This document shows positions 56,508-64,000 of a stretch of 64,000 nt of DNA, piece after piece. Numbering within the stretch: the first letter of the stretch is position 1; every line of letters begins with the position of its first letter. The stretch covers positions 212,023,507 through 212,087,506 of the forward strand of contig BTPG01000004.1 of assembly GCA_036245525.1 (NCBI GenBank), given 5' to 3'. Origin of the DNA: Semisulcospira habei. Lineage: Eukaryota > Mollusca > Gastropoda > Semisulcospiridae. A model generated the notes under the pieces. It worked only from the letters and a program-made list of their open reading frames with translations, did no database searches and was not told the DNA's origin. The position numbers and the translations under genes are program-made.

Positions 56508-56959
56508 CTAACCCATTAAATCCTGAGGCTCATTTTGTAAAATTTGCTTATTGTCCTATGAAGGCTACATTACAGATTAGGCGATAGATCAACTGTTTTA
56601 GTTCAAGAGTGGTGCCAGAATAGCTTGGCGCCTTAGGCGCCAAGCTATTCTGGCACCACTCTTGAACTATCAGTCAAATCCATTTGAAGCAGTGGGTGTA
56701 TCAGAATAAGGGTTAATCTCATTCACTGCCACTGTACATTTGAAACCTGTGTAAATTCAGCATGAAAGAGCCCCAGCCGTCTCAGGAACATGGAAACAAA
56801 GTGGTGTCAGCAAGAGGCATAGATCCTCATGAGCCCCCGGCTCATGAGGATCTGTACCTCTTGCAGTAGGGTGGTGTCCATTTCTTTCTCAGGAGTGAAA
56901 GGGTCAATCTGCATGCAGCTTGTTTACAGTGCTAGTGGCCGCATGCACAAGAGGGTGAA
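56508..56959. repeat. HP-A1, HP-B and HP-F in a head-to-tail row
   Basis: HP-A1 is at 56508-56716 (CTAACCCATTAAATCCTGAG to AATAAGGGTTAA). HP-B starts at the same TTAA and ends TCAA at 56907 (stem GCAAGAGGCATAGATCCTCA with a deleted apex). HP-F follows to 56959. Confidence 0.8.
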
Positions 56960-57008
56960 GGCAATCTGCCCCGTGGCAGGTTCTGATTGTTGAAATTCAC
57001 CGATACTA

Positions 57009-57127
57009 GGGGCCAGTTGCATGAGCGAGCTTAGTCCTGCGCCAGCCACTAAGCAAGGTGTGCCGCTATAGCGGCGCACCTTGCTTAGTGGCTGGTGCAG
57101 GACTAAGCTCACTCATGCAACTGACCC
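57009..57127. repeat. HP-G element, long perfect palindrome
   Basis: GTTGCATGAGCGAGCTTAGT to ACTAAGCTCACTCATGCAAC, with CAGCCACTAAGCAAGGTGTG and its complement meeting at CCGCTATAGCGG. Arms of about 57 bases have only two or three mismatches. Confidence 0.9.
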
Positions 57128-57165
57128 CAGGCCTCCCAAGTTCTCCGAGGTCTTGGAGTCAAAAA

Positions 57166-57272
57166 CATGACAATTCCTGGGTGGTGCCACAACAGCTTGG
57201 TGTCAAGCTCTTTGGCACCACCCTTGAACTATCATGGTCCATCTTCCTATAGTGCGTCGGGGCACAATGTTG
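57166..57272. repeat. HP-A degenerate copy
   Basis: CCTGGGTGGTGCCACAACAG with a shortened apex (CTTGGTGTCAAGC) and CACCACCCTTGAACTATCAT. Confidence 0.6.
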
Positions 57273-57346
57273 ACTTGTTTGAGACATGCTGCATCTGAAT
57301 ATGCAGCGACAAGCTGTGTATACATATGCGGCACGTCGCAAATAAG

Positions 57347-57426
57347 TTCACCCATTCGCGGCCAGCCGCATCCGGATGCGCGGCTTATGCCGCACATCCG
57401 GATGTGGCTGGCCGCGAATGAGTTAA
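57347..57426. repeat. HP-E palindrome, longer form
   Basis: TTCACCCATTCGCGGCCAGC to GGCCGCGAATGAGTTAA around GCGCGGCTTATGCCGC. The stem is nearly perfect. Confidence 0.85.
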
Positions 57427-57491
57427 CCCATCCAAAGACAACCAAACCACCAAAATGCCACAAACAGCCAAAGAACAGATTTTAACAATTA

Positions 57492-57497
57492 TTTATT
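57492..57497 (-). terminator. Candidate poly(A) signal for the SEC22 transcript
   Basis: TTTATT on the plus strand is AATAAA on the minus strand. It lies where hairpin-rich DNA gives way to plainer sequence, 3.2 kb beyond the SEC22 stop. Other AATAAA candidates exist nearer the stop, so this is tentative. Confidence 0.2.
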
Positions 57498-57840
57498 TTC
57501 ATTTCACGTGAACATTGTCCATGCACCCTCAAGCAAACACACATGATTTGCATGAACCACAATGTGGAGAAATAACTCGACAATCTTGCCTCATTCATTT
57601 CAATGTACGTTTCAATACCAAGATAAACTTACATGTAAACACAAGCAACACTAGAATTTAAACATGGCCATTAGCATAAAACGGCAATCATTTTGAATAC
57701 AGGAAAAACACAAATTTTATGAGCACACCAAAGACAAGGATGTCATGAATTATTTGTTTTATGATAATATTAACAAATGCAGTGCATACCAGTAAGTGAC
57801 ACAATTGCAAAATATGGTAGGTACATAAGTATATGTCAAA

Positions 57841-58051
57841 TTAACCCATTTAGCCCCAAGGTCACATTTCCTAAATTTTGGACGTGCCACTTGATGATTA
57901 TGTACTAGTTGCAAGAGATGGGTGGACCATAATTCAAGGGTAGTGCCAGATTAGCTTGGTGCCTAAAGGCGCCAAGCTAATCTGCCACTACCCTTGAATT
58001 ATCATGGTCCATCTATCCCCTGCTGTAGGGTGTTGGGGCTAAATGGCTTAA
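57841..58051. repeat. HP-A2 element, complete
   Basis: TTAACCCATTTAGCCCCAAG to GGGGCTAAATGGCTTAA. The stem TTCAAGGGTAGTGCCAGATT pairs around GGTGCCTAAAGGCGCC. Confidence 0.85.
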
Positions 58052-58188
58052 TCATAATTATAATGAAAACAAAGTAATTTAAGTATACATTGAGAACTAT
58101 ACCTCAAATACCCTGCCCAAGTCTTGAAACACACGAGCTAGTACCTTGCTCTCAGCAAGCAAATGCCCATTTCACAACACACACAAGT

Positions 58189-58368
58189 GGGTGTGTGTCG
58201 GTCTGTGATTTTGGACTTCATGGCCTAAAACTATCAGGTCCAAATCATAGACAGCACACACATGCTGTACAAACCACCATTAACCCTTTGGCTGTCCGAA
58301 ACGGTTTTTGTCACGATTCCTGCAGGAGTCACCATGACAAAAACCGCTACCCACAGCCAAAAGGTTAA
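58189..58368. repeat. HP-C then HP-D
   Basis: HP-C, TGTGTCGGTCTGTGATTTTG to CATAGACAGCACACAC, then HP-D, TTAACCCTTTGGCTGTCCGA to CCACAGCCAAAAGGTTAA (58280-58368). Confidence 0.75.
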
Positions 58369-58562
58369 ATGCCTTCGACTCTTAAAAAACTGCATAACAA
58401 AAACAGCCAACCCTACTTAGGAATATAAAGAAATACTTGTAACATGCCAACTGTGCAATCTTCGAACATGTACTTCACTCAGTCAACATGCAAAACAGCA
58501 GTTTACAAAATCAGACATGTATTGTACTGCTCAGATGACCTGCCAACCAAATTGCAAATTAT

Positions 58563-58790
58563 TTAACCCTTATCATTCGGAATACACCAGCGTGTGAAAT
58601 GTTTGACTAAAATAGTTCAAGGGTAGTGCCAGAATAGCTTGGTGCCTCTAGGCGCCAAGCTATTCTGGCACTTCCCTTGAACTGAAGCCATTGGTCTATT
58701 TCCTTATCTGCAAGTACTATAATGTAGCTTGCATATGGCAGTGTACAAATTGGAAGCTTTTACTTTTAGCCTCAGTATGATATGGGTTAA
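58563..58790. repeat. HP-A1 element, complete
   Basis: TTAACCCTTATCATTCGGAA to CAGTATGATATGGGTTAA. It is close to the 48109 copy along its whole length. Confidence 0.85.
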
Positions 58791-59045
58791 ATAATAAGTG
58801 GTGTGAGCATCATAATGAAATGACTACGTAACACTGTCAGTTACTCCTTCAATAAAAAAGAAAACTGGAAAAACAATCGAAACATAATGACGTGTCTGCT
58901 GGGCAATGCTGCTCAGAACAAATTCATGGCAGATTTCACACACAGCACACTCTCTGTGACTCCCATCATACCAATGATCTGTGCATGAAGCATCTGACAC
59001 ACAAACATAATATTCGCAGTACATGTTTATTTCAACTTATGCTCA

Positions 59046-59256
59046 TTAACCCATTACATCCTGAGGCGGATTTTGTAAAATTTGCTTATTGCCTATGAAG
59101 GCTACTTTACAGATTAAGAGATGGATCAACTGTTTTAGTTCAAGGATGGTGCCAGAATAGCTTGGCGCCTGAGGCGCCAAGCTATTCTGGCACTACCCTT
59201 GAACTATCAGTCAAATTTATTTCAAGCAGTGGGTGTATCAGGACTAAAATGGTTAA
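59046..59256. repeat. HP-A1 element, complete
   Basis: TTAACCCATTACATCCTGAG to TCAGGACTAAAATGGTTAA. The stem TTCAAGGATGGTGCCAGAAT pairs around GGCGCCTGAGGCGCC. Confidence 0.85.
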
Positions 59257-59400
59257 AGACAAGACACACACAAGCGTGCAGACACACATACACAGACATC
59301 TGCATGCAGTCTAATGCAGCACATGTTCACAAACACACCGTGCAGTATGGCAATAATTCTGAAGCTTATGTACCTGCATGTGACAAAGGTACGGTCAGCG

Positions 59401-59496
59401 TTAACCCATTGTGTGTGTCGGCGGCGGTTTTAGTCGCAATAATTCCTGTGTGAATCATCGCGACTAAAACCGCTACTGACACGCAAAGGGTTTTAA
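59401..59496. repeat. HP-D element
   Basis: TTAACCCATTGTGTGTGTCG to GACACGCAAAGGGTTTTAA around GCAATAATTCCTGTGTGAAT. Confidence 0.75.
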
Positions 59497-59578
59497 GGTT
59501 TTTGAAGAAGACACATTTCAGCCACAGACAAATACACTGGCACTGACCGACTGGCGTGCCACTGAAAACAGCCAATCA

Positions 59579-59822
59579 TATGTGCTGGTCTGTGACTCTG
59601 GACCTTACGGCCTCAAACTGCAAGGTACGTGCTGGTCCTTGACACTGACAGCAGGCAAAACTGGCACAACCCCTCAACTATGGTTGATCCATCTCCTGCT
59701 GCAGGCCTCAAGTGCATGAGTAAGCTTAGTCCTGTGCAAGCCGATATGCACGATGCTCCGCTAAAGTGGAGCATCGTGCGTAGCAGCTTGCGCAGGATTT
59801 AAGCTTAGAGGCTCACTCCTGC
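59579..59822. repeat. HP-C half, HP-A end and HP-G element
   Basis: HP-C is at 59579-59640 (right arm lost). An HP-A end (TGGTTGATCCATCTCCTGCT) is near 59682. HP-G is at 59709-59822 with GATGCTCCGCTAAAGTGGAG at its centre. Confidence 0.65.
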
Positions 59823-60317
59823 TACCGAGTTAAATTCACAGTCCTTGGAGAACTCCTCTACAACCTGTGAAACTCATTTCTAGGATTCAAAAACTGTTGC
59901 TAACATATTGAATGTGCATCGTACATTCAGTGCTCACATGAAATCTTATCATTCAGGTTGCTCGACTTGAACAAAAACAGACGTGGCTTTGAACACGTAT
60001 AAAATGCAAATCTCGGTCAGCTGACCAATTGCATGTATGTTTTTTTCTTGTCTAAATTACACAAAAATGAAAACAGAAAAACCAAACAGATGTGAGGCAT
60101 GTGTGCAGCTTACCGACAGAAAATGCATGATTTTTCAGTACCAGATTATGGAAAACAGAACTGGTCATTATAGACTGTTCACCAACCACTTACAATGCAT
60201 TTACAGAACAATTATGTCTGTATACTGTTTTGGAGCTTTAGCAGAAAAAAAAAAAATTCACTTGTCTGTCCAACAGCAACATAAATTATGCACAGGTTTG
60301 TCTAATGTTTGGTAAAT

Positions 60318-60526
60318 TTAACTCACTAAGCCCTGAGGACAAAATTATTAAATTTGAAGACATTCTCTGAGGTCCCCCTCCATCAAAGTTTTGGAGATAA
60401 ACTGACAATGATAGCTCAAGGGTGGTGTCAGAATATCTTGGCGCCTTTAGGCACCAAGCTATTCTGACTTGAACTATCATGGTCAATCCACATCCTGTTG
60501 TACTGTGTCAGGGTTTTATGGGTTAA
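60318..60526. repeat. HP-A1 element
   Basis: TTAACTCACTAAGCCCTGAG to GGGTTTTATGGGTTAA. The right arm has lost the GGCACCACCC portion. Confidence 0.75.
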
Positions 60527-60537
60527 ACTGAGGACTT

Positions 60538-60608
60538 CTGTGCTGGTCGGCAATTTTGGACCTTATGGCTTCAAGCCAAAAGATCCGAAATTACTCAGCA
60601 GCACACAC
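60538..60608. repeat. HP-C hairpin
   Basis: TGTGCTGGTCGGCAATTTTG pairs with CGAAATTACTCAGCAGCACA around CCTTATGGCTTCAAGCCAAAAG. It lies in the presumed SEC22 3' UTR. Confidence 0.7.
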
Positions 60609-60671
60609 TCATAGAACTACATATGAAGCAGGCAAAGAGCGTATGAAACAAAACAGTAAAAGCAAAAAATC

Positions 60672-60826
60672 TCACAAAAGCCAATAGCGTATGAAGAGAA
60701 GAAACACAATGACAACTATAACGACTGCTCCAATTTTTGCGTAGGATGACCGCAAGTTCAAGTATTTGGCATCTTTCTTGTACTTCTGTGACAGCGTTGA
60801 CAGGTTACTGGCCTTTGTGTCCAACA
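60672..60826 (-). CDS. SEC22B: SEC22 last exon: end of SNARE helix and membrane anchor
   Basis: 155 bases from the TTTTTTCAG acceptor to [36 protein letters not shown], then [13 protein letters not shown] and RYWLL. Confidence 0.92.
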
Positions 60827-62571
60827 CTGAAAAAATAGAAAAAAAAAATAATAAACTTTAACTGAGATTTGAAGAATACACATACACTATCATTAATCTG
60901 GAAACATAACTGGACTTTAAGGCTTTCACCTGAAAACATTTGGGAAGTTTGAAGAGTAATCAGGGGAGGGGCCTGGGGAGGAGGGGAGGAATGGGAGGGG
61001 GGGGGAGGAGAGACACCCCCCGCCCCCCACACCCTACCCCACCCTTCCTTGGCTTATGGAATTATAACTGGACTCAAAAGTCTGTGACAAAAACCTGTGC
61101 ATCCCTAACTTAATTTATCATGATTCAAACACACCCAAACACAGGGATTGCTATATTTGATGTCCATAATGCGATATCACGTATTGTACGCAGACATGAG
61201 GACTCAAGTTGATTAATAAAGTGTTATTATTGTATTGTATTGTACTGTATTGTATGGGCAAACAGCGAATTTCCCCATGAGGGATTAATAAAGTATTATT
61301 GTATTGTATTAAGAGTCTACTGAGATTGAGTGTGTATGGCTAGAAGGGAAAATTAACAGTTCTTCCCCTATTATAGTGGGTTATGAATCCATCAGCCACT
61401 GCCGAGTGTTAGGACGACTTTGTACATGTAATAGACAAAGTGAATGACACCCCACCCCACTTGTGCATGATGCAGCTAGCGGCACTGTACACAAGGGGGC
61501 TTTCAACTGTCTAAATAAATCTGCAGTTACAAAGACTACAAACCTGATAGTGCCTCTCCCCTCTGCAAGACATCATCGATATTCTGCACCATAATTCTCT
61601 GCACATCTTGAAGTTCTGTCTGAACTGTTGGTAGGACACGTCGCGCTCGGGAATCCATGTACGACTTTCGCTGCTTCTGCATGTATGTATCTGGAATTGC
61701 AAGTCTCATAATTATATAACTTTTATAAACACCTTTAGCAATGAATGTTTTTTTAAAATCCATTGTAACAGCACACGGCCACATTCATATTAATATTAAT
61801 CACAGGCTGCATTTATTCAACAATCCCATTTTTGGGTTTGCAAAAATATCTAGCTGTATTCACTTTTTTTTTTTTAAAGCATACAGTTCATAGAGTGCAT
61901 TGGTCGCTTTGTGTGTAATACTGATAGCAGAAAATCATGCCTACAAGAGGCACAGTTCTATCCAAAAAAGAAATACATTATTTTCAGATTTCAATATAAG
62001 GGGTAAAACTATCCTACGTAAAACTGGGAAGAATTTCAGTAGTCATTCTAAACAAAAATGGTAGGATAGTTTTGCTTTGTTCACCCATTTAGCCCTGATG
62101 CCCAACAGCAGGACATGGATGGACCATGATAATTCAAGAGTAGTGCCAGATTAGCTTGGCGCCTTCAGGTGCCAAGCTAATCTGGCACTACCCTTGAATT
62201 ATCATGGTGCATCCATCTCCTGCAACTGGTACATAATTCAATTGTTAAGTGACACCTCCAAAATTTAGGAAATGTGGCCTTCGGGCTAAATGGGTTAAAG
62301 GCACGTGTTCAGCATACACAAGTGCAAGCAGAGAGGCCAGTGTGACTCCTGTTACTTAAACTTGAGTTAAACATTACTCTATAAACAAATTTATACATCC
62401 CACAACTTACCAAACTCTATAAAACTGTAGGGCCTGGACACTGTGTGAACTTTGGCCCCATACTGATTTTGGAATTCTGTCTGCAGATCCTCAAGATATG
62501 TGTATGCCAGGCGTTTGGAAAAGGCTTTGTCACACAGTACCAGATAGCACACCCCTCGCTCCAACACATAG
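60672..62571 (-). CDS. SEC22B: SEC22-type R-SNARE, 3' three exons (5' end missing)
   Basis: On the minus strand exons 62571-62411, 61690-61544 and 60826-60672 join with matching phases and end in TGA. They encode most of a longin domain ([33 protein letters not shown]), the SNARE helix ([20 protein letters not shown], then [20 protein letters not shown] and [20 protein letters not shown]) and a single C-terminal membrane anchor ending [10 protein letters not shown]. The central SNARE residue is Arg, in VQRIMVQN, which makes it an R-SNARE. This matches the vertebrate SEC22B family closely. These proteins act in vesicle fusion between the endoplasmic reticulum and Golgi. The N-terminal ~50 residues of the longin domain are missing because the first exon is upstream of 62571 and was not found. 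The gene converges on the kinase gene. Confidence 0.92.
60960..61045. repeat. G-rich and C-rich low complexity
   Basis: GGGAGGGG blocks followed by CCCC blocks in the last SEC22 intron. Confidence 0.75.
61215..61310 (+). mobile_element. LINE-like 3' tail, (TATTG)n
   Basis: TATTGTATTGTACTGTATTG then TTTCCCCATGAGGGATTAAT and AAAGTATTATTGTATTGTATT. Forward orientation relative to 8926-9110. Confidence 0.65.
61455..61502. repeat. HP-F fragment
   Basis: CCACTTGTGCATGATGCAGC faces GGCACTGTACACAAGGGGG; the right stem is shortened. Confidence 0.5.
61544..61690 (-). CDS. SEC22B: SEC22 internal exon: SNARE motif
   Basis: 147 bases, phase 1 to 1, between ATTCCAG and [46 protein letters not shown] and VLQRGEALS. 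Confidence 0.92.
62004..62074. repeat. Fold-back AAAACTATCCTA
   Basis: AAAACTATCCTACGTAAA faces GGTAGGATAGTTTTG around a 40-base loop. Confidence 0.55.
62080..62298. repeat. HP-A2 element, complete
   Basis: TTCACCCATTTAGCCCTGAT to GGGCTAAATGGGTTAA. The stem TTCAAGAGTAGTGCCAGATT pairs around GGCGCCTTCAGGTGCC. It ends 112 bases from the SEC22 longin exon. Confidence 0.85.
62411..62571 (-). CDS. SEC22B: SEC22 internal exon: longin domain
   Basis: 161 bases, phase 2 to 1, between TTTTTTTCAG and [46 protein letters not shown] and [13 protein letters not shown]. Confidence 0.92.
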
Positions 62572-62772
62572 CTGAAAAAAAAACAGACTTAAACAGCTAG
62601 ACTAAATGGGCACACAAAAATAACAATAAACCGAGAAGTTATTATATCCCAGTCCCACTCTCAGGCAGTGTAGGATTAAAAGTGCAAAATGTAGAGACAA
62701 TAAACACCTTGAGCTAAAAAATTACAGCTCAAGAAACATACAGACCATAACACTATTACTTTTGCTATTCTG

Positions 62773-62948
62773 GCACCAGCCCTACATTGGACACCAGATG
62801 GTAAGAGGATGGCCAAAGATCACCTGGTGACAAACGGTGGAACAAGAACTGAAAAACCACCACCACACCTGGGGAACGATAGGCACTCTGGCCCGCGACT
62901 GGCTGAAGTGGAGAGATTTCGTTGCTACCCTATGCGCCTTCGGCGTTC
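62773..62948 (+). pseudogene. LINE reverse transcriptase C-terminal fragment, broken
   Basis: ALHWTPDGKR is followed, in another frame, by GWPKITW, an internal TGA, then QTVEQELKNHHHTWGTIGTL and ARDWLKWRDFVATLCAF. The ALxWTPDGKRxxGRPKxTWRRTVE...TWGxI..LAxDR..WRxFVxALC pattern is common at the end of invertebrate LINE reverse transcriptases. A frameshift and a stop show it is dead. It lies in the SEC22 intron upstream of 62571. Confidence 0.75.
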
Positions 62949-62959
62949 AGGGCTTCTGT

Positions 62960-64000
62960 TTTCACAACAGGTTAAAGGGTCTGTAGACTCCCAGGTATAA
63001 ATTTTAGAGGGTACACAGACCCCCATCTGAGCATAATAGAGGGTGTCACGTAACGGATGTGACATGTTGTTTCATTTTTTCGCCAAGTCGTTTTCTTGTT
63101 AAATAATGTAGGTCGCCAACTTCTGTAAATAGCCTTAGTTTAGGGAAGTTAATAAATGTAGTGTGAGCGTAATCGTAAAGCCCGTGCAGCAAGCTTAACA
63201 GTGAGCGAGTACAGCGGTTGCACGCTTTCGCCGGGTAGCTTTAACCGAACAGTGTTCAGAGTAAAGTTAACCTGCAAGGTAGCAGAGGGATATTACAGTC
63301 AGTCAGTCGAGTTAGCTAGCGCAGCGAGAGTCTGGGTCAGGCTGCGGCCTCGTTTGGGGCCCTTGACAAGCTGTGTGAGGGTTGTATTACCCTCCCTGCA
63401 AGACCACGGCCAGTGTTCCTGGGTGTGGGTGTCCCGAGAGACTTGCGACCACGGCTGCTACTCAACAGGAGACCCCTCCGGTTCGTCTTCGTCTTGTTTG
63501 TCTCGTCCTGCCGGAGGACTCACCAGTGACAGGTAAATACTCATGCCATTTTCCTCAGTTAGATGCTGTGCTCTCGGGTGTGTGAATGTGTACATAGGTT
63601 CGGAAGGGTATGTTCGTCTAGTTTTTTAGTGATGTTTTAATTGAGTCTTTAACCATGTTTTTTAGGTTGGGTTGTAATGTGGTGGGTGTCGGATTTAGTT
63701 GTTTATGTTCGGCTGTCGCCGAGTATCAGTATATTTAAAGGGCCATGTTGTTAAATTGAATTAAAGTGGGTATCCTTTCAAATATATTTGTATTAAGTCC
63801 TAGATGTAATAAGATTGTCACGTTGGGTGGTTGCTGGTGATTATTTCATATCGTTGTATGTACATGTGGATATTTTGATAACGTTGGTTTTAGCAGTGGC
63901 AATGTTATTATACAAAAGTGGTTGTGCTAGCTTAATGTTAGTGTGATGGAATAGTACAGACCTGGTGAATGTTGAATGTACATAGGAAGCTTTCATATCC
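62960..64000. other. Low-repeat tract of uncertain nature (possible LTR or 5' exon)
   Basis: TGTCACGTAACGGATG at 63044 looks like the start of a Gypsy-type LTR, AATAAA follows at about 63151, and a GC-rich stretch ends in GTGACAG|GTAAAT (63530), which could be a splice donor on the plus strand. No LTR partner, primer-binding site or ORF with motifs was found. The missing SEC22 first exon is not seen here on the minus strand. Confidence 0.25.

Overview
The window is animal nuclear DNA. It has split genes with GT-AG introns, many microsatellites, LINE/SINE debris and a very high load of short palindromic elements. The two recognisable genes are a multidomain AK1-type adenylate kinase and a SEC22-type R-SNARE. 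The repeat style suggests a marine invertebrate, perhaps a mollusc, but the taxon is an inference and no species is claimed. No bacterial, viral or CRISPR locus is seen.

Layout. 1-16.8 kb: no supportable gene; hairpin elements, fold-back repeats, G/C runs and microsatellites. 16.9-25.7 kb (+): five exons with matching phases encode a small acidic, probably disordered protein of 338 residues (MPAL/DATSGK/..., then a 795-nt Glu/Ala/Lys/Thr/Pro exon, then a short terminal exon). 25.7-36.1 kb: long stretch with repeats and no clear exon. 36.2-51.4 kb (+): adenylate kinase with three complete AK1-like modules, each made of the same five-exon set with the same phases and almost the same exon lengths. 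51.4-60.6 kb: presumed 3' flanks, a dead LINE fragment and many hairpins. 60.7-62.6 kb (-): the last three exons of a SEC22 gene, convergent with the kinase gene; its first exon is not in view. 62.6-64 kb: another LINE fragment and an unassigned low-repeat tract.

How the genes may fit together. The phase-1 donor of the acidic exon (23041) can splice in frame to the first kinase exons (36176 or 36848). The 16.9-25.7 kb exons and the kinase exons may therefore be one gene: a long product (about 913 residues, acidic N-terminus plus three kinase modules) and a short product that ends at the alternative terminal exon at 25633-25709. A three-module adenylate kinase is known from sea urchin sperm flagella, so a flagellar or ciliary ATP-buffering role is plausible here, but this is inference.

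Repeats. I use local names for the hairpin families. HP-A stems read AGCTTGGCGCC (subtypes A1, A2, A3). HP-B stems read GCAAGAGGCATAGATCC. HP-C stems read GCTGGTCTGTGATTTTGG. HP-D centres on ATTCCTGCAGGAAT. HP-E stems read CGCGGCCAGCCGCATCC. HP-F is the GTGCATGCAGCCAC type, HP-G the GCATGAGCGAGCTTAG type, HP-H the GCGCAAAAGGCC type, HP-I has AGAACCTG or CAGTCAAACCTG ends, and HP-J the GAGCAAAATGCGACA type. Families A, B, D, E and F have unrelated stems but share TTAAC(C/T)C...G(A/G)GTTAA ends. One HP-A3 copy is cleanly inserted into an HP-B copy at a duplicated TTAA. This points to TTAA-targeting MITEs moved by a common, possibly piggyBac-like, transposase that is not present in the window.
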